Origin: Azophilus sp963663395
Lineage (GTDB): Bacteria > Pseudomonadota > Gammaproteobacteria > Pseudomonadales > Azotimanducaceae
Reading direction: 5' to 3'
Assembly: GCA_963663395.1 (NCBI GenBank)
Contig: OY760226.1
Location: 3,224,001-3,288,000 of the forward strand
Length of the DNA: 64,000 bases
Part shown: positions 57,012 to 64,000 of the stretch, piece by piece
Numbering within the stretch: the first letter of the stretch is position 1
Layout: the number at the start of each line of letters is the position of its first letter
Program-made: the position numbers and the translations under genes
The notes under the pieces: generated by a model
The model's input: the letters and a program-made list of their open reading frames with translations, nothing else
Told to the model about the DNA's origin: nothing
Databases searched by the model: none

Positions 57012-57404
57012 ATGTGGCTGTCGGCGCTTTCCTCTGAACAGCGCCAGGCCCTGCTGGGCCTGGCCCACAACGTGGTCGTATCCGACGGTTTGCTCGACCC
57101 GAACGAGGAGGGCATGCTCGACGAGTTCAGGCGTGAAATGGAGCTGCATCCGACCGCCGAGGCGGAATACCTGGAACTTGACGGCGTCGGTGCCACCTTT
57201 GACACCCGCAGGTCTCGCATCATTGTCCTGTTGAACCTCCTCAGGCTGAGCTACGCGGACGGCGCCTTCGAGATCGAGGAAGAGTGCCTGCTGAAAGAGG
57301 TCGGCCGTGCATTTGGCGTCACTGACGAAGAGTTCCGGCTGCTCGACAACTGGATACGAAGGTTCCTGAGCCTCGAGGAAGAAGCCCGCATCCTGATGCG
57401 CTGA
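57012..57404 (+). CDS. TerB-like domain protein
   Basis: 130 residues. The helical TerB/DjlA-middle-domain pattern is visible: LSSEQRQALLGLAHNVVVSD, GLLDPNEEGMLDEFRREMEL and, in the second half, LLRLSYADGAFEIEEECLLK and GRAFGVTDEEFRLLDNWIRR. The two acidic (S/A)DG motifs are the family's putative metal sites. No signal peptide or membrane segment is seen, so it is cytosolic. It probably shares a transcript with the small membrane protein before it. The role is unknown; TerB proteins are linked to envelope stress and tellurite resistance. Confidence 0.8.
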   Translation: MWLSALSSEQRQALLGLAHNVVVSDGLLDPNEEGMLDEFRREMELHPTAEAEYLELDGVGATFDTRRSRIIVLLNLLRLSYADGAFEIEEECLLKEVGRAFGVTDEEFRLLDNWIRRFLSLEEEARILMR

Positions 57405-57473
57405 CGGGCGGGCATTCACTGGATCTGCGAAAGTCTCGCGATTGCCCGCCCCTTCAGGCTCTGCCGCGTCTTC

Positions 57474-57968
57474 TCAGCCTTTCTGCAGCAACACCCGTTT
57501 TGCTTCGTTGAGTTGCTGCGCGAGAAAGGTCGAACCACCCTTGTCGGGATGTATCTTGGCCATCAGGCGACGGTGCGCATCCACAACCTCTTGCCGTGTG
57601 GGGTTGGCTTCCAGGTCGAGGACGGCCAATGCCTGTTGGCGGCTCATCGCGGCCGAAGCGGCGCCGGCGCCCCGGGCCTGCTCGTGGCCCGCGTGCTGCT
57701 GGCGGTACTGCGCGTACATCCGCCCGAGAAAGGGTACGAAACGCAAAAGCCCCAGACTTCGGCGCAGGAACGGTAGCAGCGCTGCACCCAGTGCAGCCAG
57801 CCAGTGCAGGCGGCCGGCTGCAGCCAGCAACCCGAGTGCGGCAACCAGCAGCAGAACGACCAGGGTGATCACGCCCGTCCTGGGGCTCGGCTTGGCGGAC
57901 AGCCAGAACAGCCGGACAAGCACCACGAACGCGACAACCGCGACGATTGCAGCAAGAACGACTAACAC
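57474..57968 (-). CDS. Membrane-anchored J-domain protein
   Basis: 164 residues from a GTG. Two N-terminal membrane segments (MLVVLAAIVAVVAFVVLVRL and RTGVITLVVLLLVAALGLLA) are followed by a third hydrophobic stretch and a C-terminal J domain (about 105-164). This has ALAVLDLEANPTRQEVVDAH and the HPD motif in RRLMAKIHPDKGGS. J domains stimulate Hsp70 ATPase. The topology puts the J domain in the cytosol. It converges with the TerB-like gene, 69 bases apart. Together they hold the parts of DjlA (membrane anchor, TerB-like middle, J domain) as separate proteins. Confidence 0.85.
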   Translation of the reverse strand: MLVVLAAIVAVVAFVVLVRLFWLSAKPSPRTGVITLVVLLLVAALGLLAAAGRLHWLAALGAALLPFLRRSLGLLRFVPFLGRMYAQYRQQHAGHEQARGAGAASAAMSRQQALAVLDLEANPTRQEVVDAHRRLMAKIHPDKGGSTFLAQQLNEAKRVLLQKG

Positions 57969-58204
57969 GCCCGATCCAGCCTCGAATTGCTCCTGCCGGC
58001 TTGCGAAAAGGGTGCCCTTGCCGCCAGAATCGGGCTGTGATCCGAGTGACGCCCCGCTTGGCCGAGTGGCGCCGACAATCGGCGCTTGCCGGGATGCTCC
58101 GCACGCTGCTGAAACATGCCGGCTAGGGTATCATGGGGGGTATGCGGGGGCTCGACAAACGGGTTGATTTCGCCGCCCGCCAGGGAAGGGGCGACCGGCA
58201 GGGA
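57969..58204. other. Non-coding gap upstream of the leader repeats
   Basis: No supportable gene. A 22-codon frame from an ATG near 58141 has no binding site. The stretch may hold the promoter of the divergent J-protein gene. Together with the leader repeats that follow, the gap before the DUF465 gene is 366 bases. Confidence 0.4.
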
Positions 58205-58245
58205 ACTTGATCGATTTGACAAATCTGTCCGCAAATATAGGGTCT
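58205..58245 (+). repeat. Leader repeat copy B (short, diverged)
   Basis: CTTGATCGATTTGACAAATC, then TGTCCGCAAATATAGGGTCT, matches the 3' half of copies A (29950-30043) and C (58249-58333). The shared core is CTTGA..C..TT.GACAA..TG.TCCGC and ends AG-GTCT. It directly precedes copy C, so the two form a local tandem pair. Confidence 0.5.
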
Positions 58246-58248
58246 GAC

Positions 58249-58333
58249 GGGGCGATGCCTCAGCCCGACAAGACAGCAGTTGCCGGGTGCAAGCTTGACT
58301 CATTCGACAATCTGATCCGCAAAAAAGAGGTCT
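58249..58333 (+). repeat. Leader repeat copy C, upstream of the DUF465 gene
   Basis: This stretch ends AAGAGGTCT one base before the GTG of the DUF465 gene and includes its ribosome-binding site. It matches copy A before tig, with shared CCGGGTGCAA, ACTC and GACAA around the core, and GATCCGC. Copy C lacks the 11-base insertion present in copy A. A TTGACT lies within it, without a clear -10. Confidence 0.6.
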
Positions 58334-58334
58334 A

Positions 58335-58532
58335 GTGAACAGCGCCGAACTCAACAAGTGGCTGGAAGACATCAAGGTCGAGCACCGAGATCTAGACGAA
58401 GTCATCCACCACCTGATCGAAACCGGACACCACGACACGATGCGCATCCAGCGCCTGAAGAAACGCAAGCTTCGGCTCAAGGACATGATGGCAAAACTCC
58501 AGAGCGAACTGATTCCGGACCTCGACGCTTGA
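58335..58532 (+). CDS. DUF465 (YdcH-like) small protein
   Basis: 65 residues from a GTG preceded by AAGAGGT. It is a short helical hairpin with the family pattern EHRDLDEVIHHLIETGHHDT and RIQRLKKRKLRLKDMMAKLQ. The function of the family is not known. Its stop overlaps the 5'-nucleotidase start by four bases (TTGA), so the two are coupled. The leader is related to that of tig. Confidence 0.85.
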   Translation: MNSAELNKWLEDIKVEHRDLDEVIHHLIETGHHDTMRIQRLKKRKLRLKDMMAKLQSELIPDLDA

Positions 58533-59434
58533 GTCGCAAACCGCTCACGGTCGCCATCTCCTCACGCGCACTCTTTGACCTCAACGAAAGCAATCTCATC
58601 TTCGAAGCCGAGGGGCTCGAAGCCTACCGGCGTTTCCAGATCGAGCATGAAGACCGGGTGCTCGAGCCCGGCGATGGGTTTGTATTCGTCGAAAAGCTTC
58701 TGAATATCAATAAGTTGCTGGATAAACCCGGGGTAGAAGTCATCTTGCTGTCGCGCAACACCGCAGATACGGGCCTGCGTATATTCAATTCCATAACCGA
58801 CCATGGGTTGAACATCACCCGGGCCGCTTTCTGCGGTGGAGAGAGTCCCTATCGGTACATACAGGCTTTCGGGTGCGACCTGTTCCTGTCCACGCACGCA
58901 TCCGATGTCGGTCACGCCCTGGAGCATGGCGTGGCTGCGGCGACGCTGCTGCCGGCCCCCGGGCGGGCGGCGGGGGCGGCATCCGGCCAGCTCCGGCTGG
59001 CGTTCGACGGCGATGCCGTGCTGTTCGCCGACACCGCTGAGCGCGTCTTTCAGGAACAGGGGCTGGAGGCCTTCAGCGCTTCCGAGGCGGCTACCGCGGA
59101 GCCCCTCGAGGGCGGGCCCTTCAAGTCCTTCCTGGGTGCGCTGCACAGCCTGCAACAGGAGTTCGACGAGGACTGCCCGATACGCACGGCGCTCATCACG
59201 GCACGGGGCGCTCCCGCTCACGAACGGGTCATCCGCACCCTGCGCGCGTGGAACATTCGCCTTGATGAGTCGCTGTTCCTTGGTGGCATGAAGAAGACGC
59301 AGTTTCTGAAAGCCTTCGGGGCCGATGTCTTCTTCGACGACCAGACCCAGCACTGTGAGAGTGCCGCCACCGAAGTAACCGCGGGCCACGTTCCTCACGG
59401 CGTGCGCAACGAAGACCGCAAAATGTCGGCTTGA
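58529..59434 (+). CDS. 5'-nucleotidase family protein (PF06189 type)
   Basis: 301 residues from a TTG inside the DUF465 stop; a longer frame starting at 58358 is a shadow. The sequence shows AISSRALFDLNESNLIFEAE, then VEVILLSRNTADTGLRIFNS, GLNITRAAFCGGESPYRYIQ, FDGDAVLFADTAERVFQEQG and PIRTALITARGAPAHERVIR. These are HAD-like elements of the cytosolic IMP/GMP/AMP 5'-nucleotidase family. It likely hydrolyses nucleoside monophosphates. The physiological substrate is unknown. Confidence 0.85.
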   Translation: MSRKPLTVAISSRALFDLNESNLIFEAEGLEAYRRFQIEHEDRVLEPGDGFVFVEKLLNINKLLDKPGVEVILLSRNTADTGLRIFNSITDHGLNITRAAFCGGESPYRYIQAFGCDLFLSTHASDVGHALEHGVAAATLLPAPGRAAGAASGQLRLAFDGDAVLFADTAERVFQEQGLEAFSASEAATAEPLEGGPFKSFLGALHSLQQEFDEDCPIRTALITARGAPAHERVIRTLRAWNIRLDESLFLGGMKKTQFLKAFGADVFFDDQTQHCESAATEVTAGHVPHGVRNEDRKMSA

Positions 59435-59534
59435 GACTGTTTGCCCGGCTTGCGCCAGGCGCTTTCCTTTCGGCGCACCAGCCACGACATCCTGCTCATG
59501 CGAGAGGGGGTGGGGCGAGCTTTAGCGCGCCGCG

Positions 59535-60509
59535 TCAGCGGACCGGCAGGGTGATGTCGGCGAACAGCCGTTCCCGTGCAGCCTGGGTGGGGCAGCGTAC
59601 CGCTTCCTCCACGGTTTGCCGGTCGAGGTGCGGGGCGAACCAGGCGATGAAGTCGTACATGAACTTGCGCAGGAAGGTTCCGCGCCGAAAGCCGATGTGT
59701 GTGGTGCTCGGCTCGAACAGGTGCGAGCCGTCCAGGGTAACCAGGTCGCCGTCCACCAGGGGGTCGAATGCCATGGAAGCAATGATGCCGACACCCACCC
59801 CCAGGCGCACATAGGTCTTGATGACATCCGTATCGGTGGCGGTAAAGGCCACGTTCGGGGTCAGGCCCTCGGCCGTGAACGCCCTGTCGAGCATCGAGCG
59901 GCCGGTGAAACCGAATACGTAGGTCACGATGGGTTCGGCCGCCACGTCGGCAAGCGTCAGAGTACCCTTCTCGGCCAGGTGATGGCCCTTGGGAACCACG
60001 ATGTCCCGGTACCAGCGGTAGCAGGGCATCATGACGAGGTCCTTGAAGAGGTGCAGGCCCTCCGTGGCGATCACGAAGTCGACATCGCCCTGGGTCGCCA
60101 GCTCGGCAAGCTGCGAGGGGGAGCCCTGGTTCATCTGCAGGGCGACGCCGGGGTAGGCCTCCCGAAAGCGGGTGATGATCCTCGGCAATGCATAGCGGGC
60201 CTGGGTGTGGGTGGTGGCTATGGAGAGTTCGCCGTGCCGTTCGTTGCTGAATTCCTCGGCGATCTGCTTAATGCTCTCGGACTGGCGGAGGATCTGGCCG
60301 GCCACTTCGATGATCGTCTCTCCGACCGGGGTAACGTGCGTCAGGTGCTTGCCGCTGCGGGCGAATATCTCCACGCCCAGTTCGTCTTCCAGCAAGCGGA
60401 TCTGCTTGCTGACGCCGGGCTGCGAGGTGAAAAGGCTCTGTGCCGTCGCCGACACGTTCAGGTCGTGGTGGGCGACTTCCCAGATGTAGCGCAACTGTTG
60501 GAGTTTCAT
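59535..60509 (-). CDS. cysB: LysR-family regulator CysB
   Basis: 324 residues from the ATG at 60509, exactly the length of E. coli CysB; an 11-codon upstream extension is rejected. The N-terminal wHTH reads MKLQQLRYIWEVAHHDLNVS and SLFTSQPGVSKQIRLLEDEL, nearly as in E. coli. The effector domain has VDFVIATEGLHLFKDLVMMP and GRSMLDRAFTAEGLTPNVAF. CysB activates cysteine synthesis genes with N-acetylserine or O-acetylserine as inducer. It lies after cysH on the same strand. Confidence 0.97.
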   Translation of the reverse strand: MKLQQLRYIWEVAHHDLNVSATAQSLFTSQPGVSKQIRLLEDELGVEIFARSGKHLTHVTPVGETIIEVAGQILRQSESIKQIAEEFSNERHGELSIATTHTQARYALPRIITRFREAYPGVALQMNQGSPSQLAELATQGDVDFVIATEGLHLFKDLVMMPCYRWYRDIVVPKGHHLAEKGTLTLADVAAEPIVTYVFGFTGRSMLDRAFTAEGLTPNVAFTATDTDVIKTYVRLGVGVGIIASMAFDPLVDGDLVTLDGSHLFEPSTTHIGFRRGTFLRKFMYDFIAWFAPHLDRQTVEEAVRCPTQAARERLFADITLPVR

Positions 60510-60686
60510 CGCCAGGGCCTGCTGCTCACCCTCACTGTACATCGAGTCGCCATCAAATGGCTATAAGAGGAGGGCTACATATAACCATTCAGTTTGAATT
60601 TATCCCGAATCCGTCTGTGTGCGGTTCAGCCGTATCTAGGCGCCGACTCCAGGCATTTGCCTCCTGCCCGCAGTGGATTCGGCGTT
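60510..60686 (-). promoter_or_regulatory. AT-rich upstream region of cysB
   Basis: The gap between cysH and cysB contains an AT-rich stretch (about 60556-60610) with AACTGAATGGTTATATG and CTCTTATAGCCATTTGATGG in the minus-strand sense. These resemble CysB sites and a promoter. CysB autoregulation here is expected from E. coli but not proven. Confidence 0.4.
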
Positions 60687-61403
60687 TCAGTTGACGATCT
60701 GAATCGTGTTCTGGACGTGCAGGCCGCATTCCTTGTGCGAGGCATCCTCCCACCACCAGCGGCCGAGGCGCTCGTGCTGGTGCGGGCTCACGGGACGGGT
60801 GCAGGGCTGGCAGCCGATGGACACGAAACCCTGATCGTGCAGGGCATTGTAGGGCACCCCCCGCTCGCGGATGTAGCTCCAGACTTCCGCGGACGTCCAG
60901 TCGGCAAGCGGATTGAATTTGACCAGCCGGTTTCCCTGCGTGGAAAACGCGCGGTCTTCCTGCTCCTGGGGCAGGTCGGTGCGGGTGACGCCCTGGTCCT
61001 TGCGCTGCCCGGTGATCCAGGCCTGCAAGGTCGCGAGCTTGCGGCGCAGTGGCTCCACCTTGCGCAGCCCGCAGCACTCGTCATGGCCATCCTCATAGAA
61101 GCTGAAGAGCCCCTTGGCGCGGACCAGTTCGGCAACGCCCTGCGCTGGCGGCATCACCAGTTCGATGACGATGCCGTAGTGTTTTCGTACACGCTCGAGG
61201 AACTCGTAGGTTTCCGGGTGCAGCCGCCCGGTGTCGAGTGAGAACACATCCAGTTCGATGCCCGCCCGGTGGGCCATGTCGATCAACACGACGTCTTCCG
61301 CGCCGCTGAACGATATCGCCACTTGCCCGGGTTTGTAACGGCGGGCAATCTGTACGAGCAGGGATTGCGGATCAATTCCGGCGCTGGATTTTTGCGCTTC
61401 CAT
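60687..61403 (-). CDS. cysH: Assimilatory APS reductase
   Basis: 238 residues. It reduces adenylyl sulfate (APS) to sulfite with thioredoxin. The P-loop is AISFSGAEDVVLIDMAHRAG. The cluster cysteines CC in HDECCGLRKVEPL and CxxC in SIGCQPCTRPVSP mark a [4Fe-4S] APS reductase, not the cluster-free PAPS reductase of E. coli. The C-terminal KECGLH carries the nucleophile. So this organism probably bypasses PAPS for assimilation. It lies beside cysB, as in Pseudomonas, and diverges from thrH. Confidence 0.95.
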   Translation of the reverse strand: MEAQKSSAGIDPQSLLVQIARRYKPGQVAISFSGAEDVVLIDMAHRAGIELDVFSLDTGRLHPETYEFLERVRKHYGIVIELVMPPAQGVAELVRAKGLFSFYEDGHDECCGLRKVEPLRRKLATLQAWITGQRKDQGVTRTDLPQEQEDRAFSTQGNRLVKFNPLADWTSAEVWSYIRERGVPYNALHDQGFVSIGCQPCTRPVSPHQHERLGRWWWEDASHKECGLHVQNTIQIVN

Positions 61404-61542
61404 CTATCATGCTCCGCGTCCGTCGGATGAGGCGGCGCAGCCTATCAATCGTCGATAGCGGCTGGAAAATACTGTGTTGGCATATGCTTAACACTGAAAG
61501 TTCACCGAATTTCATCCACCCCACAATTCTTGGAGAAGGCCT

Positions 61543-62136
61543 ATGAACGTACTGTGCCTGGACCTGGAAGGCGTGCTGATCCCGGAGATCTGGCAGGCCG
61601 TCGCCGGGCGCACGGGGCTTGACGCGCTCAACAAGACCACGCGTGACATTCCCGACTACGACGAACTCATGCAGTTCCGCATGAACGTGCTGCGCGAGCA
61701 CGACCTGGCTTTCTCCATGATTCGGGAGGTGATCGACGGCGTCGAGCCGCTCGCGGGCGCCCGCGAATTCCTGGACTGGGCCCGGGAGCGCTATCAGGTG
61801 GCAATCGTCTCCGACACTTTCTACGAGTTCGCGATGCCGCTCATGGGCAAGCTGGGCTGGCCCACCTTGCTCTGCCACCGAGCCCGTATCGAGGACGACC
61901 GCCTTGCGGGGTACGCATTGCGCCAGCCCGACCCCAAGCGCAGCGCCGTAAAGGCCTTCAAGTCGCTGCGGATGACCGTTATCGCGGCGGGCGATTCATA
62001 CAACGATGTGCCGATGCTGGAAGAAGCCGATGCCGGCTATTTCTACAGCGCACCGGCCAATGTGCGCGCGGAATACCCGCAGTACGCAGCGGCGGACAGC
62101 TATGCGGCGCTAAAGGACCTGATCGGGTCGAACTGA
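61543..62136 (+). CDS. thrH: Phosphoserine phosphatase / homoserine phosphotransferase ThrH
   Basis: 197 residues; TTGGAGAAGG lies before the ATG. HAD-family motifs are LCLDLEGVLIPEIWQ (motif I), VAIVSDTFYEFAMPLMGKLG (motif II) and VIAAGDSYNDVPMLEEADAG (motif III). The whole protein closely follows P. aeruginosa ThrH (for example TTRDIPDYDELM and GWPTLLCHRA). It dephosphorylates phosphoserine and can move the phosphate to homoserine. cysB-cysH-thrH is also the Pseudomonas order. Confidence 0.95.
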   Translation: MNVLCLDLEGVLIPEIWQAVAGRTGLDALNKTTRDIPDYDELMQFRMNVLREHDLAFSMIREVIDGVEPLAGAREFLDWARERYQVAIVSDTFYEFAMPLMGKLGWPTLLCHRARIEDDRLAGYALRQPDPKRSAVKAFKSLRMTVIAAGDSYNDVPMLEEADAGYFYSAPANVRAEYPQYAAADSYAALKDLIGSN

Positions 62137-62137
62137 G

Positions 62138-62155
62138 GCGCCGCCCGCCCGGCGC
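62138..62155. terminator. GC-rich hairpin between convergent thrH and aceA
   Basis: GCGCCG-CCCGCC-CGGCGC forms a 6-bp all-GC stem directly after the thrH stop in the 111-base gap before the convergent aceA. There is no T-tract, so termination is only suggested by position. Confidence 0.3.
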
Positions 62156-62247
62156 ACTAAGGCGCGGGGAATCACGCATGCCCGCTCTCGGCGCTTGGAT
62201 AGCCAATTCCGAAAACGTGTTCCCCGCGAGGCAGCGGTCGGGCCTGC

Positions 62248-63861
62248 TCAGAACTGGTTCATGGTATTGGCCGCACCGCCGGCGAGTAACGCCTTCTCGC
62301 CCAGGAAATACTCCTTGTGGTCGTCCCCGATGTTCGAGCCCGCCAGGTCCTGGTGTTTCACCGCGGCCAGTTCGCGCCGGATCTCGCGCCGCTGTACGCC
62401 GCGCACATAGGCGAGCATGCCCAGGTCGCCGAAGTAGCCTTCCGCGAGGAGGTCGGTGCCAAGCGCCGTCTCGTGATAGGTCGGCAAGGTGATCAGGTGG
62501 TGGAATATGCCCGCATCCCGGGCGGCATCGCCCTGGAAGCGCTGGATCAGCCCGTCCGCCTCGCGCGCCAGTTGGGAATCGTCGTATTCGGCCGCCATCA
62601 GCCCCTTGGGCACCCGCTCAGGGTCCGGATAGGCGGACGTGTCCCTCCCGTCAGCCTGCCACTGGGCGTACACCTGCTCCCGGAAAGCCAGGGTCCAGTT
62701 GAAGGAGGGCGAGTTGTTGTAGACGAGTTTCGCCTGGGGCTGGCTCTTGCGAACCTCGTCGACGAGTGCCTTGATCTGGCCGAGGTTCGGCCGTTCCGTC
62801 TCTATCCAGAGCAGGTCCGCCCCGTGTTCGAGGCTGGTGATGCAATCCAGCACCACGCGGTCGAAACCGGTCCCTTCCTTGAACGCATAGAGCCCGTTGT
62901 CGAGGCGCAGCGGACGGCAGAGCTTGCCGTTCTGGTGAATGGTGATGTCGCCGTCGCGCAATTCGGCGAGATCGTGCACCTCGGTGGCCTCGAGAAAACC
63001 GCAATACCGGTCGCCGAGATCGCCGGCTTCCTTGGACACCGGTATCTTCATGGTGAGGCCCGCGCCCAGCGAGTCGGTGCGGGCGACAATGATCCCGTTT
63101 TCGATGCCGAGCTCCAGGAACGCATAGCGCACGGCATTGATCTTGGAGACGAAATCCTCGTGGGGCACCGTCACCTTGCCGGCCTGGTGGCCGCATTGCT
63201 TGGCGTCCGAGACCTGGTTCTCGATCTGGATGGCGCAGGCGCCGGCCTCGATCATGCGCTTGGCCAGCAGGTAGGTCGCTTCCTCATTTCCGAACCCTGC
63301 ATCGATGTCCGCGATAATCGGCACCACATGGGTCTCGTAGTTGTCGATCCGGGAGATCACTTCGGCCACGTTGCCGCCCTGGGCCCGGGTCTCGTCGAGT
63401 TCGGCGAACAGATGCCGCAGTTCCCGCGCGTCGGCCTGACGCAGAAAGGTGTAGATCTCCTCGATCAGGTCGGGAACCGTCGTCTTCTCGTGCATGCTCT
63501 GGTCCGGCAGGGGACCGAACCGGGACCGAAGCGCCGCTACCATCCAGCCGCTCAGGTAAATGTAGGACCTGGCGGTACCGCGCCGGTGTTTCTTGACCGA
63601 CATCATCACCTGCTGGGCGGTGAAACCGTGCCAGCAGCCAAGCGACTGGGTGTACTTGCCGGGGTCCCGGTCGTACTCCGCCATGTCGCGGCGCATGATG
63701 TCCGCCGTGTATGCGGCAATCTCGAGGCCGGTGCGAAACCGGTTCTGCAGGCGCATCCGTACGACGAACTCTGGATTGATCGCGCGCCAACTCGATTGAC
63801 CCGACATCTCTGCCCGGACCCGGTCGACTTCCTGAAGGTAGTTGGAGAGGTAAAGTGACAT
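62248..63861 (-). CDS. aceA: Isocitrate lyase
   Basis: 537 residues. It splits isocitrate to glyoxylate and succinate in the glyoxylate shunt. The active-site segment is SDAKQCGHQAGKVTVPHEDF, with KQCGH in place of the KKCGH of E. coli; this is typical of the longer Pseudomonas/Acinetobacter class, which also has the extended N-terminus (MSLYLSNYLQEVDRV). IIADIDAGFGNEEATYLLAK and IVARTDSLGAGLTMKIPV hold the metal and substrate residues. No malate synthase gene is in the window. Confidence 0.96.
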   Translation of the reverse strand: MSLYLSNYLQEVDRVRAEMSGQSSWRAINPEFVVRMRLQNRFRTGLEIAAYTADIMRRDMAEYDRDPGKYTQSLGCWHGFTAQQVMMSVKKHRRGTARSYIYLSGWMVAALRSRFGPLPDQSMHEKTTVPDLIEEIYTFLRQADARELRHLFAELDETRAQGGNVAEVISRIDNYETHVVPIIADIDAGFGNEEATYLLAKRMIEAGACAIQIENQVSDAKQCGHQAGKVTVPHEDFVSKINAVRYAFLELGIENGIIVARTDSLGAGLTMKIPVSKEAGDLGDRYCGFLEATEVHDLAELRDGDITIHQNGKLCRPLRLDNGLYAFKEGTGFDRVVLDCITSLEHGADLLWIETERPNLGQIKALVDEVRKSQPQAKLVYNNSPSFNWTLAFREQVYAQWQADGRDTSAYPDPERVPKGLMAAEYDDSQLAREADGLIQRFQGDAARDAGIFHHLITLPTYHETALGTDLLAEGYFGDLGMLAYVRGVQRREIRRELAAVKHQDLAGSNIGDDHKEYFLGEKALLAGGAANTMNQF

Positions 63862-64000
63862 GCGGCTTGTTCCCGGAATTTTGAGCGGCGAAATTTATAC
63901 AAAAATTTATGGAATGGGAGGATACTAATATATTCCATTCAGGAAACAGTCGGGTTCGGACCGCCGACGTTTGCGGCCTGAGCGCCCGGCGCATGGTCAG
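63862..64000 (-). promoter_or_regulatory. Promoter region of aceA
   Basis: The region is sharply AT-rich next to aceA. On the minus strand TTTTTGTATAAATTTC gives a -10-like TATAAA about 45 bases before the ATG, without a -35 at the right distance. An inverted repeat TGGAAT...ATTCCA spans 63910-63937 and could bind a regulator of the glyoxylate shunt. The rest, to the window edge, shows no gene. Confidence 0.45.

Overview
The window reads as one chromosomal segment of a high-GC gammaproteobacterium outside the Enterobacterales. The gene orders leuCDB-asd-truA, trpFBA-folC-SPOR-cvpA-purF, tig-clpP-clpX-lon-hupB-ppiD, methyltransferase-rnhA-dnaQ, cysI-DUF934 and cysB-cysH-thrH resemble those I recall from Pseudomonas-like genomes. 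The isocitrate lyase (KQCGH motif) and ThrH also resemble Pseudomonas proteins. I cannot name a genus or order. I see no phage, plasmid, insertion-sequence transposase, CRISPR array or rRNA.

Layout. 1-9.6 kb is an accessory uptake and catabolism island: hyuB (cut by the window edge) and hyuA on the minus strand, diverging from a TonB-dependent receptor, an XRE-cupin regulator, a small cupin and a second TonB receptor that carries an EF-hand loop. 9.8-14.9 kb holds a glutathione transferase, a DUF3300 envelope protein, a 263-bp palindromic element and an S41-protease lipoprotein. 15-20.4 kb is leuCDB-asd-truA behind a terminator-like leader. 20.6-27.6 kb is trpFBA-folC-SPOR-cvpA-purF-DUF1289. 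27.7-29.9 kb holds lpxH and folD (minus strand) and a tRNA cluster (Pro-TGG, Arg-TCT, His-GTG). 30-38.5 kb is the protein-quality-control block, with a 179-bp inverted-repeat element filling the clpX-lon gap. 38.5-41.6 kb is methyltransferase-rnhA-dnaQ-sohB. 41.6-48.7 kb (minus) is metH, a sulfite reductase, DUF934 and a cation/proton antiporter. 48.9-56.6 kb is nfuA, then a DAHP synthase behind an aromatic-rich leader peptide and terminator, then an AddAB/RecB-like helicase-nuclease pair. 56.7-64 kb has a second copy of the palindromic element, a 43-residue membrane protein, a TerB-like protein, a membrane J-protein, a DUF465 protein, a 5'-nucleotidase, cysB-cysH, thrH and aceA.

How it fits together. 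Amino-acid synthesis dominates: leucine, the aspartate family, tryptophan, the aromatic entry step, methionine and assimilatory sulfate reduction. CysB, the APS-type CysH and the sulfite reductase form one pathway split over two loci, and MetH consumes homocysteine downstream of it. Many genes overlap by 1-17 bases and start with GTG or TTG, so translational coupling looks common.

The most unusual non-coding signals are: (a) a two-unit palindromic element with long terminal inverted repeats and a second, diverged copy whose stem changes are compensatory; (b) the clpX-lon inverted-repeat element; (c) a related leader sequence in front of tig and, in two copies, in front of the DUF465 gene; (d) the DAHP-synthase attenuator. 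I found no clear-cut new defence or metabolic system.
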